Below, one piece after another: positions 1-10,887 of a DNA stretch of 64,000 nucleotides (position 1 is the first letter of the stretch; each line of letters starts with the position of its first letter). This stretch comes from Curvibacter sp. Its GTDB lineage: Bacteria > Pseudomonadota > Gammaproteobacteria > Burkholderiales > Burkholderiaceae_C. Location of the stretch: NCBI GenBank assembly GCA_020621965.1, contig JAHRYV010000011.1:1-64000 (forward strand). The letters run 5' to 3'. The notes beneath the pieces were generated by a model. It searched no databases and was not told where the DNA came from. It saw only the letters and a list, made by a program, of their open reading frames with translations. The position numbers and the translations under genes are program-made.

Positions 1-2192
1 ACCAGACCGTGCTGGCCAACGAGCAGGTCATCGACGGCCGCGGCTGGCGCACCGGTGCCCTGGTGGAAAAGCGCGAGATCCCGGGTTATTACCTGAAGAT
101 CACCGACTACGCGCAGGAGCTGCTGGACCACGTGCAGATCGGCAACGAGAAAGCCACGCTCAACGGCTGGCCCGAGCGCGTGCGCTTGATGCAGGAGAAC
201 TGGATCGGCCGCAGCGAGGGCGTGCGTTTCGCCTTCACGCACGACATCAAGGGTGCGGACGGCCAACTGATCGGTGACGGCAAGATGTACGTCTTCACCA
301 CGCGCGCCGACACCATCATGGGCGTGACCTTCTGCGCCGTGGCGCCGGAGCACCCGCTGGCCCAGCATGCCGCGAAGTCCAACCCGAAGCTGGCGGCCTT
401 CATCGAGGAGTGCAAGCGCGGTGGCACTACCGAGGCCGAGCTCGCGTTGAAGGAAAAAGAAGGTCAGCCCACGGGCCTCTACGTCAAGCACCCGCTGATC
501 GACGAGCAGGTCGAGGTCTGGGTCGGCAACTATGTGCTCATGAGCTACGGCGACGGCGCCGTCATGGGCGTGCCGGCGCACGACGAGCGCGACTTCGCCT
601 TTGCGCTGAAGTACCAGCTGCCGATCCGCCAGGTGGTGCACGTCGACGGTCAGCACTACGACTACCACCACTGGCACGACTGGTACGCCGACAAGGCCAA
701 GGGCGTGACCATCAATTCCGACACCTTCAGCGGTCTGGGTTACCAGGAAGCCGTGAACGCCGTGGCCCACGCCCTGCAGGTGCGTGGCCTGGGCGAGAAG
801 AAGACCACCTGGCGCCTGCGCGACTGGGGCGTCAGCCGCCAGCGCTACTGGGGCACGCCGATCCCCATCATCCACTGCGACAGCTGTGGTTCCGTGCCGG
901 TGCCGGAAAAGGACCTGCCCGTGGTGCTGCCGCAGGACCTGGTGCCCGACGGCAGCGGCAACCCGCTGAACAAATGCGAGGCCTTCCTCAAGGTCGACTG
1001 CCCCTGCTGCGGCAAGCCGGCACGGCGCGAGACCGACACCATGGACACCTTCGTGGACTCGTCCTGGTACTTCATGCGCTACTGCGACCCGAAGAACGAG
1101 GCCAAGATGGTGGCCGAGGGCGCAAAGTACTGGATGCCGATGGATCAATACATCGGCGGCATCGAACACGCCATCCTGCACCTGCTGTACGCGCGCTTCT
1201 GGACCAAGGTCATGCGCGACCTGGGCCTGGTCAAGGTCGACGAGCCCTTCACCAAGCTGCTCACGCAGGGCATGGTGCTCAACCACATCTACTCGCGCCG
1301 CACGGAAAAAGGCGGCAAGGAGTACTACTGGCCGCACGACGTCGAGCATGTGCTGGACGAAGGCGGCAAGATCGTCGGCGCCAAGCTCAAGAACGCGGTG
1401 GGCGACCTGCCCGTGGGCACGGCCATCGACTACGAGGGCGTGGGCACCATGTCCAAGTCCAAGAACAACGGCGTCGACCCGCAGGACCTGATCGAGAAAT
1501 ACGGCGCCGACACGGCGCGCCTGTACACCATGTTCACCGCGCCGCCCGAGGCCACGCTGGAGTGGAACGACGCCGCGGTCGAGGGCAGCTACCGCTTCCT
1601 GCGCCGGGTCTGGAACTTCGGTGTCAAGCTCGCCGGCCTGGCCCCGACGGTCGCCAGCGTGCAGCAGCTCAAGGACGTCACCTTCGGCAAGGAAGCCAAG
1701 GCCCTGCGGCTGGAGATCCACGGCGTGCTCAAGCAGGTCGACTACGACTACCAGCGCATGCAGTACAACACCGTGGTCTCCGGCGCCATGAAACTGCTCA
1801 ACGCGCTGGAGGACTTCAAGGCCACCGGCACGCCGGGCGCCGAGGTGGCGCTGGTCGAGGGCTTCGGCATCCTCCTGCGCTGCCTGTACCCGGCCACGCC
1901 GCACGTCACCCATGTGCTGTGGAGCGAGCTGGGTTACGCCGCTGTGCAGGGCGAACTGCTGGACGCACCCTGGCCGCAGGTGGACGCAGCCGCGCTGCAG
2001 CAGGACGAGGTCGAGCTCATGCTGCAGATCAACGGCAAGCTGCGCGGCGCCATCCTGGTGCCGGCCGGCGCCTCCAAGGAAACCATCGAGGCCATCGCCG
2101 TGGCCAGCGAGCCGGTACAGACCCAGGCCCAGGGCGGGGCGATCAAGCGGGTCATCGTGGTGCCGGGGCGCCTGGTCAACGTGGTGCTGTGA
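1..2192 (+). CDS. leuS: Leucyl-tRNA synthetase, C-terminal part (5' truncated by window start)
   Basis: Frame is open from the window start ([19 protein letters not shown]...); contains class I aa[13 protein letters not shown] (KMSKS) motif; followed by lptE-holA as in other beta-proteobacteria. Confidence 0.96.
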   Translation, partial: QTVLANEQVIDGRGWRTGALVEKREIPGYYLKITDYAQELLDHVQIGNEKATLNGWPERVRLMQENWIGRSEGVRFAFTHDIKGADGQLIGDGKMYVFTTRADTIMGVTFCAVAPEHPLAQHAAKSNPKLAAFIEECKRGGTTEAELALKEKEGQPTGLYVKHPLIDEQVEVWVGNYVLMSYGDGAVMGVPAHDERDFAFALKYQLPIRQVVHVDGQHYDYHHWHDWYADKAKGVTINSDTFSGLGYQEAVNAVAHALQVRGLGEKKTTWRLRDWGVSRQRYWGTPIPIIHCDSCGSVPVPEKDLPVVLPQDLVPDGSGNPLNKCEAFLKVDCPCCGKPARRETDTMDTFVDSSWYFMRYCDPKNEAKMVAEGAKYWMPMDQYIGGIEHAILHLLYARFWTKVMRDLGLVKVDEPFTKLLTQGMVLNHIYSRRTEKGGKEYYWPHDVEHVLDEGGKIVGAKLKNAVGDLPVGTAIDYEGVGTMSKSKNNGVDPQDLIEKYGADTARLYTMFTAPPEATLEWNDAAVEGSYRFLRRVWNFGVKLAGLAPTVASVQQLKDVTFGKEAKALRLEIHGVLKQVDYDYQRMQYNTVVSGAMKLLNALEDFKATGTPGAEVALVEGFGILLRCLYPATPHVTHVLWSELGYAAVQGELLDAPWPQVDAAALQQDEVELMLQINGKLRGAILVPAGASKETIEAIAVASEPVQTQAQGGAIKRVIVVPGRLVNVVL

Positions 2193-2704
2193 TGCGGCGC
2201 AGCGGCTGGCGTTTCCTGCTGCTTGGTCTGGTCGTCTGCCTGGGCCTGGTCGGCTGCGGCTTCCAGCTGCGCCAGACCACGGAATTCGCCTTCAAGTCGG
2301 TCTACCTGGCCGCGCCGGCCAATTCGCCGCTGGCCGTCGAGCTCAAGCGCAATCTGGCCACCAGCCAGGTGGCGTTGAACACGGACGCGGCGCAGCAGGC
2401 GCAGGCGCCGGCCCAGGTCATCCTGGACATCCTGGAGGAGCAGCGCACCAAGTCGGTGGTGGGCGTCAGCCCCACCGGGCAGGTGCGCGAGTTCCAGCTG
2501 CGCCTGAACCTCAAGTTCCGCCTGCGCACGCCGCAGGGCAAGGAGCTGATCCCCGAGACGGAGCTGGTGCAGCAGCGCGCCCTGAGCTTCGACGAAGCCT
2601 TCGTGCTGGCCAAGGAGGCCGAAGAGGCCATGCTCTACCGCAATATGCAGAACGACATGGTGCAGCTGATCCTGCGGCGCATGGCCGCGGTAAAAACGTT
2701 ATGA
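2192..2704 (+). CDS. lptE: LPS-assembly lipoprotein LptE
   Basis: Overlaps leuS stop (tgATG); signal peptide with lipobox LVGC followed by GFQLR; LptE-type sequence; synteny leuS-lptE-holA. Confidence 0.92.
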   Translation: MRRSGWRFLLLGLVVCLGLVGCGFQLRQTTEFAFKSVYLAAPANSPLAVELKRNLATSQVALNTDAAQQAQAPAQVILDILEEQRTKSVVGVSPTGQVREFQLRLNLKFRLRTPQGKELIPETELVQQRALSFDEAFVLAKEAEEAMLYRNMQNDMVQLILRRMAAVKTL

Positions 2705-2830
2705 CCCCCCTGAGGCGCTGCCGCGCCTTCCCCCCTGAGGGGGGACAACGCCAGTGGCCCGGCAAAGCCGGTTCCATGGCGTTCCCCGCTTGGGCGCCGG
2801 TGGGCGTGACCGGTCTGGAATAAGGACGCA
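2705..2830. repeat. REP-like intergenic repeat (C6/G6 hairpin plus GGCCCGGCAAAGCCGGTTCC module)
   Basis: Noncoding segment with complementary CCCCCC/GGGGGG runs and module AGTGGCCCGGCAAAGCCGGTTCC, re-found in similar form at 57340-57455. Confidence 0.55.
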
Positions 2831-2833
2831 CCG

Positions 2834-3913
2834 ATGCAAGTCGCTGCCGCTCAAATCCAAGGGCAACTGCAACGCGGGCTCAAGAGCCTGTACACCATCC
2901 ACGGTGACGAGCCCCTCTTGCAGCAGGAGGCGGCCGACGCGATCCGGGCGGCCGCGCGCGCCCAGGGCTATACCGAGCGCACCGTGCACACGGTGGCCGG
3001 TGCGCACTTCGACTGGAGCGAGGTGCTGGCCGCCGGTGGCTCGCTGAGCCTGTTCGCCGACAAACAGATCGTCGAAATCCGCATCCCCTCGGGCAAACCC
3101 GGCAAGGACGGCAGCGTGGCGCTGCAGCAGCTCGCCGAAGGCGCGCAGGGCAACGACAGCACGCTGACCCTGGTGCTGCTGCCGCGCCTGGACAAGCAGA
3201 CCCGGACCGGCGCCTGGTTCGGTGCCCTGGAGAGTTTTGGCGTCACGGTGCAGGTCGAGCCGGTGGAGCGCCGCGCCTTGCCGCAATGGATCGCCCAGCG
3301 CCTGGGCGCCCAGGGCCAGCGGGTCGCCGCGGGCGAGGAGGGCCAGCGCACCCTGCAGTTTTTCGCCGACCGCGTGGAGGGCAATCTGCTGGCCGCCCAC
3401 CAGGAAATCCAGAAACTCGCGCTGCTTTACCCCGAAGGCGAGTTGGGTTTCGAGCAGGTCGAGGGCGCTGTGCTCAACGTGGCGCGTTACGACGTCTTCA
3501 AGCTGTCCGAGGCGGTGCTGGCCGGCCAGGCGCAGCGGGTGCAGCGCATGCTCGACGGCCTGAAGGCCGAGGGTGAGGCCGAAGTGCTGGTGCACTACGC
3601 GCTGGCCGAAGACATCCGCGCCCTCAAGCGCGTCAAGGACGCGATGGCCGCCGGCCGGCCCTTGCCCATGGCCTTGCGCGAGCAGCGTGTCTGGGGCCTG
3701 AAGGAGCGCCTGTACGAGCGCGTGCTGCCGCAGCTGACGCAGACCACGCTGGCCCAGCTGCTGCAGGCGGCGCACCAGGTCGACGGCATCGTCAAGGGCC
3801 TGAAGCAGCCCGACTGGCCGACCGACGGCTGGCAGGCCCTGCAGCGCCTCGCCCTGCAGCTGTGCGGCCACTGCAGCACCCTGGCGCCCAAACAGGCCGG
3901 CGTGCGAAAATGA
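2834..3913 (+). CDS. holA: DNA polymerase III subunit delta
   Basis: HolA-type sequence ([15 protein letters not shown]..., [20 protein letters not shown]); synteny. Confidence 0.93.
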   Translation: MQVAAAQIQGQLQRGLKSLYTIHGDEPLLQQEAADAIRAAARAQGYTERTVHTVAGAHFDWSEVLAAGGSLSLFADKQIVEIRIPSGKPGKDGSVALQQLAEGAQGNDSTLTLVLLPRLDKQTRTGAWFGALESFGVTVQVEPVERRALPQWIAQRLGAQGQRVAAGEEGQRTLQFFADRVEGNLLAAHQEIQKLALLYPEGELGFEQVEGAVLNVARYDVFKLSEAVLAGQAQRVQRMLDGLKAEGEAEVLVHYALAEDIRALKRVKDAMAAGRPLPMALREQRVWGLKERLYERVLPQLTQTTLAQLLQAAHQVDGIVKGLKQPDWPTDGWQALQRLALQLCGHCSTLAPKQAGVRK

Positions 3914-3917
3914 AACC

Positions 3918-5216
3918 ATGAACGCGCCCGAATCCGCCGCCCACGCTTCCATCGCCGACTACACCCGCACCCTGGGCCAGCAGGCCCGTGCGGCCGCCAG
4001 CCAGATGGTCAAGGCCTCGGCGGCCACCAAGAACCAGGCCTTGCGCCACCTGGCTGCGCTGCTGCGCGACAACGTCGAGGCACTGCAGGCGGAAAACGCC
4101 AAGGACATCGCGCGCGCCCAGGCTGCCGGCCTGGCAGCACCTCTGGTGGACCGCCTGCGCCTGAGCCCCAAGGTCATCGACACCGTGGCCCAGGGCTGCG
4201 AGCAGCTCGCCGGCATGCACGACCTGATCGGCGAGATCATCGGCATGCGGCAGATGCCCAGCGGCATCCGCGTGGGCCAGATGCGCGTGCCCATCGGCGT
4301 CTTCGGCATGATCTTCGAGAGCCGGCCCAATGTCACCATCGAGGCGGCCAGCCTGAGCATCAAGAGCGGCAACGCCTGCATCCTGCGCGGCGGCTCCGAG
4401 GCCATCGACTCCAACAAGGCGCTGGCGCGGCTGGTGCAGCAGGCCCTGGTCGAATCCGGCCTGCCGGCCGAGGCCGTGCAGCTGGTGCAGACCACCGACC
4501 GCGAGGTGGTGGGCCAGCTCATCGCCATGCCCGAGTACGTGGACGTCATCATCCCGCGCGGCGGCAAGTCGCTGATCGAGCGCATCAGCCGCGAGGCCCT
4601 GGTGCCGGTCATCAAACACCTGGACGGCAACTGCCACACCTATGTCGACGATCCCTGCGATCTCGACATGGCGGTCAAGGTGGCCGACAACGCCAAGACC
4701 AACAAGTACAGCCCCTGCAACGCCACCGAGAGCCTGCTGGTGGCGCGCGGCGTGGCGGCCGAGTTCCTGCCGCGCATCGGTGCCGTGTTTGCGACCAAGG
4801 GCGTGGAGATGCGCTGCGACCCCGAGGCCTGGGCCATCCTCGAAGGCATTCCTGCCGCCAACCTGAAGGTGGCGAGCGAGCAGGACTGGTACGAGGAGTT
4901 CCTCGCGCCCATCGTGGCCGTCAAGGTGGTGGCGGGCGTGGACGAAGCGATCGCCCACATCAACAAGTACGGCAGCCACCACACCGACGCCATCATCACG
5001 CGCGACCATATGCACGCCCAGGCCTTTCTGGCCGAGGTGGATTCCGGCAGTGTCATGGTCAACGCCAGCACCCGCTTTGCCGACGGTTTCGAATACGGCC
5101 TGGGGGCCGAGATCGGCATCAGCACCGACAAGTTTCACGCCCGCGGCCCGGTGGGGCTGGAGGGCCTCACCTCGCTCAAGTACGTGGTGCTGGGCAACGG
5201 CGAGATCCGGAGCTGA
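3918..5216 (+). CDS. proA: Glutamate-5-semialdehyde dehydrogenase (gamma-glutamyl phosphate reductase)
   Basis: Highly conserved ProA motifs ([47 protein letters not shown]). Confidence 0.97.
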   Translation: MNAPESAAHASIADYTRTLGQQARAAASQMVKASAATKNQALRHLAALLRDNVEALQAENAKDIARAQAAGLAAPLVDRLRLSPKVIDTVAQGCEQLAGMHDLIGEIIGMRQMPSGIRVGQMRVPIGVFGMIFESRPNVTIEAASLSIKSGNACILRGGSEAIDSNKALARLVQQALVESGLPAEAVQLVQTTDREVVGQLIAMPEYVDVIIPRGGKSLIERISREALVPVIKHLDGNCHTYVDDPCDLDMAVKVADNAKTNKYSPCNATESLLVARGVAAEFLPRIGAVFATKGVEMRCDPEAWAILEGIPAANLKVASEQDWYEEFLAPIVAVKVVAGVDEAIAHINKYGSHHTDAIITRDHMHAQAFLAEVDSGSVMVNASTRFADGFEYGLGAEIGISTDKFHARGPVGLEGLTSLKYVVLGNGEIRS

Positions 5217-5218
5217 AG

Positions 5219-5539
5219 ATGCGAGCCGCCGCCCACCTGCGTCTGCTGGGTCTCGCGGTCCTGCTCCTGGGCGCGCCGCTGGCCGGCCAGGCCAGCGCCT
5301 TCCTGGCCAGCGAGATGGGCTGCTACAACTGCCACGGCCAGCCGCCGCGCGGCGATGCGCCCACCATGGAGCGGCTGGCGACCCGGCTGGCCGGGCGCCA
5401 GGGCGACGCCAAGGCGCTGCAGCACGCGGTCGACGAGTTGCTGCGCGGCGAGCCGCTGCAGCGCATTCCGGCCCATGAGCGCCTCAGCCCCGAGACGGCA
5501 CAAATGCTGATCCGCTGGCTGGCTGAAGGCGGCAGGTAG
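5219..5539 (+). CDS. Small secreted c-type cytochrome-like protein
   Basis: Signal peptide plus CYNCHG (CXXCH) haem-binding motif. Confidence 0.75.
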   Translation: MRAAAHLRLLGLAVLLLGAPLAGQASAFLASEMGCYNCHGQPPRGDAPTMERLATRLAGRQGDAKALQHAVDELLRGEPLQRIPAHERLSPETAQMLIRWLAEGGR

Positions 5540-5620
5540 GGCGCCACGCGCCGCCGCCTTGAATCGGCCGGGGCCGCCCCCACGTCCTAGAATGGCCTCA
5601 ACAACAACAGCGAGGGTTGC

Positions 5621-6916
5621 ATGGTCCCCCATCTCATCACGGCGCTGACCGGTCCCATCAACGAACTCGAACAGCGCATCCTGGACTCCATGCCGGCCAT
5701 CGAGCGCTGGTTCCGCCTGGAGTGGATGGAGCACACGCCGCCGTTCTACAGTTCGGTCGACATCCGCAATGCCGGCTTCAAGCTCGCGCCGGTCGACACC
5801 AACCTCTACCCCGGCGGCTGGAACAACCTCACGCCCGAGATGCTGCCGCTGGCGGTGCAGGCGGCGATGGCGGCGATCGAGAAGATCTGCCCGGAAGCGC
5901 GCAACCTGCTGCTGATCCCCGAGAACCACACACGCAACACCTTCTACCTCAGCAATGTGGCGCAGCTGCGGCGCATCTTCCACATGGCCGGCCTGAACGT
6001 GCGTATCGGCTCCATCAACCCGGAGATCAAGAAGAACACCGTCGTCGAACTGCCCGACGGCGAGACCGTGACGCTGGAGCCCGTGCTGCGGACCCGGGGG
6101 CGCCTGGGTCTGAAGAACTTCGATCCCTGCACCATCCTGCTTAACAACGACCTCTCGGCCGGCATCCCCGGCATCCTGGAGGACATCCATGAGCAGTACC
6201 TGCTGCCGCCCCTGCACGCGGGCTGGTCGGTGCGGCGCAAGAGCAACCATTTCCGCAGCTACGAGGAAGTGGCCAAGCGCTTCGGCAAGCTGCTGGGCAT
6301 CGACCCCTGGCTGATCAACCCGCTGTTCAACCACTGCGGCGAGGTCAATTTCGCCGAGAGCACCGGCATGGAGTGCCTGACCACCAATGTCGACGCCCTG
6401 CTGGGCAAGATCCGGCGCAAGTACAAGGAATACGGCATCAAGGAAAAACCCTTTGTGGTCGTCAAGGCCGACAACGGCACCTACGGCATGGGCATCATGA
6501 CCGTGCGTGACGCCAAGGAACTGGAAGACCTGAACCGCCGCACGCGCAACAAGATGAGCGTCATCAAGGACGGCCAGGAGGTCAACGAGGTCATCATCCA
6601 GGAAGGCGTGCTGACCAACGAGCGCATGCACGACGCGGTGGCCGAGCCCGTGGTCTACATGATGGACCGTTATGTGGTGGGCGGTTTCTACCGCATCCAC
6701 GCCGAGCGCGGTGTGGACGAGAACCTCAACGCCCCGGGCGCGAGCTTCGTGCCCCTGGCCTTCGACCAGAGCACCCGCCTGCCCCAGCCCGGCGCCAAGC
6801 CCGGCGCCAGCGCGCCCAACCGCTTCTACATGTACGGTGTGGTCGGGCGGCTGGCCATGCTGGCGGCCAGCTACGAGCTGGAGGCCACGAACCCCGAGGC
6901 CGAGGTTTACGAATAG
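5621..6916 (+). CDS. gshA: Glutamate-cysteine ligase (proteobacterial type)
   Basis: Full-length ORF with family-typical sequence (WMEHTPPFYSSVDIRNAGFKLAPVDTNLYPGGWNNL; VVVKADNGTYGMGIMTV). Confidence 0.9.
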   Translation: MVPHLITALTGPINELEQRILDSMPAIERWFRLEWMEHTPPFYSSVDIRNAGFKLAPVDTNLYPGGWNNLTPEMLPLAVQAAMAAIEKICPEARNLLLIPENHTRNTFYLSNVAQLRRIFHMAGLNVRIGSINPEIKKNTVVELPDGETVTLEPVLRTRGRLGLKNFDPCTILLNNDLSAGIPGILEDIHEQYLLPPLHAGWSVRRKSNHFRSYEEVAKRFGKLLGIDPWLINPLFNHCGEVNFAESTGMECLTTNVDALLGKIRRKYKEYGIKEKPFVVVKADNGTYGMGIMTVRDAKELEDLNRRTRNKMSVIKDGQEVNEVIIQEGVLTNERMHDAVAEPVVYMMDRYVVGGFYRIHAERGVDENLNAPGASFVPLAFDQSTRLPQPGAKPGASAPNRFYMYGVVGRLAMLAASYELEATNPEAEVYE

Positions 6917-7061
6917 ACCGGGCGGCCGGGTTGTTGCGGAGCAACATTCCGGCAAGATTCCTCCATATCCGCTGTTCCACGCATGCGTGGGGCCCGGCGT
7001 CGGGAGCAGAATGGCGACTTTGCATTCCACGGAACCCCGCCGCTGAAAGCCGGGCTGTTGT

Positions 7062-8930
7062 GTGTCCTCTTCCCGATCCAGTATTGCCGCACTGACCCTG
7101 GGCGCCATCGGCGTCGTTTATGGCGACATCGGCACCAGCGTGCTGTATGCCGTCAAGGAGGTCTTCGGTTCCGGTCACGTCGAGTTCACGCACGCGAACG
7201 TCTACGGCATCCTCTCCATCTTCTTCTGGACGCTGACGGTCATCGTCTCGCTCAAGTACGTCACGCTGGTGCTGCGCGCGGACAACAACGGCGAGGGCGG
7301 CCTGGTGGCCATGCTGGCGCTGGCCTCGCAGTCGGTCAAGGACAAGCCGGCACTGCGCCGTGTGCTGCTGATGGTCGGCATCTTCGGCACCTGCCTGTTC
7401 TACGGCGACGGCGTCATCACCCCGGCCATCTCGGTGCTGTCGGCGGTGGAGGGCCTGGAGGTGGTGTCGCCGGCCTTCAAGTCGGCGGTGATCCCGCTCA
7501 CGCTGGTCATCCTGTTCGGCCTGTTCTTCGTGCAAAAGCGCGGCACCGCCGGCATCGGCAAGTTCTTCGGCCCCATCACCCTGGTCTGGTTCGCGGTCAT
7601 CGCCCTGCTGGGCGTGGTTCACATCGCCAGCAACCCCGCCATCCTGTGGGCCCTGAGCCCGCACTACGCGCTCGCCTTCATGTGGCACAACCCCGGCACC
7701 ACCTTCATCATCCTGGGCGCGGTGGTGCTGTGTGTGACCGGCGGCGAGGCGCTGTATGCCGACATGGGTCACTTCGGCAAGAAGCCGATCCGCCTGGCCT
7801 GGTTCTCCATCGTCATGCCGGCGCTGACGATCAACTACTTCGGCCAGGGCGCGCTGTTGCTCAAGAACCCCGAGGCCGTGAAGAACCCCTTTTTCATGAT
7901 GGCGCCCGACTGGGCCCTGCTGCCCTTGGTGGGTCTGGCCACCATGGCCACGGTGATTGCCTCGCAGGCCCTGATTTCCGGCGCCTTCAGCGTGACCAAA
8001 CAGGTCATCCAGCTCGGCTACCTGCCGCGTCTGCAGGTGCAGCACACCAGCGTCAAGGACACCGGGCAGATCTACATGCCTTTCGTGAACTGGGGTCTGT
8101 TCACGGCCATCGTGCTGGCGGTGCTGTTCTTCCGATCCTCCAGCAACCTGGCCGCGGCCTACGGCATCGCGGTCACGCTGGACATGCTGATCACCACCGT
8201 GCTGACCTTCTTCGTGCTGCGCTACGGCTGGCGCTACCCGCTGGCGCTGTGCCTGGCAGCCACCGGCTTCTTCTTCGTGGTGGACCTGGCCTTCTTCAGC
8301 TCCAACCTGCTCAAGCTGCACCACGGCGGCTGGTTCCCGCTGGCCATCGGCGGGGCCATCTTCATGCTCATGCTCACCTGGAAGCAGGGCCGCGACCAGC
8401 TCAACGCGGCCATGCGCCAGGACGCGCTGGACCTGCCCGGTTTTCTGGAGGCGGTGTTCATCAGCCCGCCGGCGCGGGTGGACGGCACGGCCGTGTTCCT
8501 GACCGCCGAGCCCGGCAACGTGCCCAACGCCCTGCTGCACAACCTCAAGCACAACAAGGTGCTGCACCAGAACAACCTGTTCGTCACGGTGCGCAACCAC
8601 GAGGTGCCGTGGATCGGGCTGGACAAACGCATCGAGATCGAGCCGCTGGGGCATGACTGCTGGCAGGTCATCGTGCATTACGGCTTCAAAAACGATCCGG
8701 ACCTGCCCACGGCGCTGGAGCAGGTGCGCACCCACGGCTGCGCGCTCGACACCATGATGACCAGCTACTTCCTCTCGCGCGACATCGTCATCCCGACCCT
8801 GCACCAGGGCATGGCCCCCTGGCGCGAGAAGCTGTTTGCGCAGATGCACCACAACGCGAGCGCGGCGGCGGAGTTTTTGAACTTGCCGAACAACGCGGTG
8901 GTGGAGCTGGGGTCGAAGATCGAGATCTGA
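7062..8930 (+). CDS. kup: Low-affinity potassium transporter Kup
   Basis: GTG start; Kup hallmark [24 protein letters not shown]...; multiple TM segments. Confidence 0.95.
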   Translation: MSSSRSSIAALTLGAIGVVYGDIGTSVLYAVKEVFGSGHVEFTHANVYGILSIFFWTLTVIVSLKYVTLVLRADNNGEGGLVAMLALASQSVKDKPALRRVLLMVGIFGTCLFYGDGVITPAISVLSAVEGLEVVSPAFKSAVIPLTLVILFGLFFVQKRGTAGIGKFFGPITLVWFAVIALLGVVHIASNPAILWALSPHYALAFMWHNPGTTFIILGAVVLCVTGGEALYADMGHFGKKPIRLAWFSIVMPALTINYFGQGALLLKNPEAVKNPFFMMAPDWALLPLVGLATMATVIASQALISGAFSVTKQVIQLGYLPRLQVQHTSVKDTGQIYMPFVNWGLFTAIVLAVLFFRSSSNLAAAYGIAVTLDMLITTVLTFFVLRYGWRYPLALCLAATGFFFVVDLAFFSSNLLKLHHGGWFPLAIGGAIFMLMLTWKQGRDQLNAAMRQDALDLPGFLEAVFISPPARVDGTAVFLTAEPGNVPNALLHNLKHNKVLHQNNLFVTVRNHEVPWIGLDKRIEIEPLGHDCWQVIVHYGFKNDPDLPTALEQVRTHGCALDTMMTSYFLSRDIVIPTLHQGMAPWREKLFAQMHHNASAAAEFLNLPNNAVVELGSKIEI

Positions 8931-8949
8931 TTCTTCTTGGGCCTGCTGT

Positions 8950-9480
8950 TGCGCAGGCGTAGCAAGCCGGGTCTCGCCCCGGCGGGCGAGTACCTTTCTT
9001 TTGCTTCGCCAAAAGAAAGGTACCAAAGAAAAGGCGAGCCGAAGTCAGGGCCCCTGCGGGGTACCTTGCGCTGCTCGCATCGGGCGGTCGGGCTAAACTC
9101 GCTGCGCTCAAACAACGCCCGCCCTGATCCGCCCGCTGCTGCGCTGCTCAGCCCCGCCACACGGCATGGGGGACCAAACAGCCGGGAACCCAACAGCGAA
9201 CTCCCGCGACGCGCCATGGCGCGTCCTTGTGGTCTTGGTCTTGTATCCGGTTTCCCGCCGTTATGAGGAGGCGAGTAGCGCAGGAGCGGCGGAGAAAGAA
9301 GCGCAGATGTTTGAGCGCAGCGAGTTTCTGCGCTTCCGCCGGTCCCGAGCAACGCAGCGTGCCCGTAGCGCAGCGTAGGGTCGACGAATCCGCTCGCCTT
9401 CTTTCGCTTACTTTCTCTTGGCGAAGCAAGAGAAAGTGAGTCGCCCGCCGGGGCGAGACCCGGCAAGCTACGCACGCAAA
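8950..9480. repeat. Nested inverted-repeat intergenic element (outer ~65 bp imperfect IR, inner 19 bp perfect IR)
   Basis: Outer arms 8962-9025 and 9408-9475 (GCCGGGTCTCGCCCCGGCGGGCGA...CTTCGCC...) in inverted orientation; inner arms 9095-9113 AAACTCGCTGCGCTCAAAC and 9309-9327 exact reverse complement; hairpin 8990-9023 with 14 bp perfect stem. Confidence 0.75.
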
Positions 9481-9489
9481 AACACAACG

Positions 9490-9517
9490 CAAAAGAAAAG
9501 CCCGCTGAAAAGCGGGC
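9490..9517 (-). terminator. Rho-independent terminator of dsbA
   Basis: On minus strand GCCCGCTTTTCAGCGGGC followed by TTTTCTTTT. Confidence 0.8.
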
Positions 9518-9543
9518 CCTTGCGCAGCAAGACGAAAAGACGT

Positions 9544-10200
9544 TCAACGTCCCTTGCGCACCTCGCCCACCAGATAGTCCACCACCTGCAGCACATGCTC
9601 CATGCCCTTGGCCAGGGTGCCGTCGGTGTAGAAGCGCCCGGCCACGCCCATGGCGGGCACGCCCTCGACCCGGTAGGCCGTCATGAGCTGGGTGGCGCGG
9701 GTGGCCTTGGAGTTGGTGGAGAAGGAGTTGAAATGCTCCGTGAACTTGGCCTTGTCCACGCCTTGCGCGGCCACCCAGTCGATGATGACTTCGGGTTTTT
9801 CCAGGCGCTTGCGCTCGACATGGATGGCGTAGAAGACCTTGGCGTGCAGCCGCTCGACCAGCCCCATGGCTTCGAGCGCGTAATAAAGACGCTGTTGGGG
9901 CGCGAAGGAGCTGTTGAATGCCACCGGCACACGGCGCACGCTCACGTCCTTGGGGGTGCGCTTCATCCAGGCGTCCAGCGCCGGCTCGAAGGAGTTGCAG
10001 TGCGGGCAGTTGTACCAGAAGAACTCGACCACCTCGACCCGGCCGGGCGGTGTGTCGACCGGCGCCGGCTTGTCCAGCGGCAGGTATTCCTTGCCGGCTT
10101 GCGGCAGGCGGCCCATGACCTGGGCCGGGGTGGTGGTCTGGGCCCAGGCGGCGGGTGCCAGGACGGCGCTGCAGGCCAGGGCGAAGTCACGACGTTTCAT
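9544..10200 (-). CDS. dsbA: Thiol:disulfide interchange protein DsbA/DsbL
   Basis: Start chosen at MKRRDFALACSAVLAPAAWAQ signal peptide; thioredoxin-like FFWYNCPHCNSFEP (CPHC). Confidence 0.9.
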   Translation of the reverse strand: MKRRDFALACSAVLAPAAWAQTTTPAQVMGRLPQAGKEYLPLDKPAPVDTPPGRVEVVEFFWYNCPHCNSFEPALDAWMKRTPKDVSVRRVPVAFNSSFAPQQRLYYALEAMGLVERLHAKVFYAIHVERKRLEKPEVIIDWVAAQGVDKAKFTEHFNSFSTNSKATRATQLMTAYRVEGVPAMGVAGRFYTDGTLAKGMEHVLQVVDYLVGEVRKGR

Positions 10201-10250
10201 CTTCAGGTTCTCCTTGCTATCCGGATCAGAGCGCGGTGGCGGGAAAAAGT

Positions 10251-10838
10251 TCAACGCTGCGTGCGAACCAGGGCGGTCTCATGCCCGGCGGCTTCGAGTC
10301 GCGCCTTGGCCTGCTCGGCCTCGTCCTTCTTGTCGAAAGGGCCGACCCGCACGCGATAGATCTGGCGGCCGGACTGTTCCTTTTCGGTTACCTTGGCCTC
10401 GACGCCGGTCAGCGAGAGCTTGGCGCGCTGCGTCTCGGCATCCTCGGGTGTGCGGAAGGCACCGACCTGGATGAAATAGGTGAAGGGGTCGGCCGGGGCG
10501 GCGGTCTTGGCGCGCGCCAGGTCACCCAGCGGATCGGTCGACGGCTTGGTCTCGGCCTTGGCCGCCGGCTTGACGGCGGGGGCCGGCGCCGGCTTGGTCA
10601 CCGGCTTGGGCGTCGGCGCAGGCAGCGGCTTGGACTTGTTGTAGAGCGGGGAGTTGGGGTCCCAGTCCTTGTTCCTCTTCTCTTCCGCCGCGTCCTGCTC
10701 GGGCGTGCGGTTCTGGCCCTTGTTGAGGAAAGGCACCGGTGTCTTGGTCACGTACAAGGCGACCAGCAGGGCCACGGCCAGGCCGATGACGACGCCGATG
10801 ATCAGGCCCAGGATGAGTCCGCCGCGTTGCTGTTTCAT
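10251..10838 (-). CDS. SPOR-domain (FtsN-like) protein
   Basis: N-terminal TM helix, Pro/Ala/Lys linker, C-terminal SPOR (YFIQVGAFRTPEDAETQRAKL...YRVRVGPF); downstream of argS. Confidence 0.88.
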   Translation of the reverse strand: MKQQRGGLILGLIIGVVIGLAVALLVALYVTKTPVPFLNKGQNRTPEQDAAEEKRNKDWDPNSPLYNKSKPLPAPTPKPVTKPAPAPAVKPAAKAETKPSTDPLGDLARAKTAAPADPFTYFIQVGAFRTPEDAETQRAKLSLTGVEAKVTEKEQSGRQIYRVRVGPFDKKDEAEQAKARLEAAGHETALVRTQR

Positions 10839-10887
10839 GTCTTGCTCTGTTTCGCTGTTGCGATGTGCCGGTCCGCGTCGCGGCGGG

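Noticed and set aside
410-2192. 764-aa ORF 410-2704 plus strand reading through leuS in another frame
   Set aside because: Only the last part (2192-2704, lptE) is coding; the upstream part is an alternative frame of leuS.
5135-9026. Very long antisense ORFs (5135-7108 minus, 6726-9026 minus) opposite gshA and kup
   Set aside because: Gln/His/Arg/Gly-rich shadow ORFs produced by third-position GC bias; opposite well-supported conserved genes.
9080-9126. tRNA-like GGGCGG...CGCCC stem around 9082-9122
   Set aside because: No anticodon/T-arm organisation (no GTTCRA); better explained as part of the repeat element.
8765-10359. ORFs 8765-9547 minus and 9418-10359 plus over the kup-dsbA gap
   Set aside because: They run through the inverted-repeat element and antisense to dsbA; repetitive composition and no recognisable domain.
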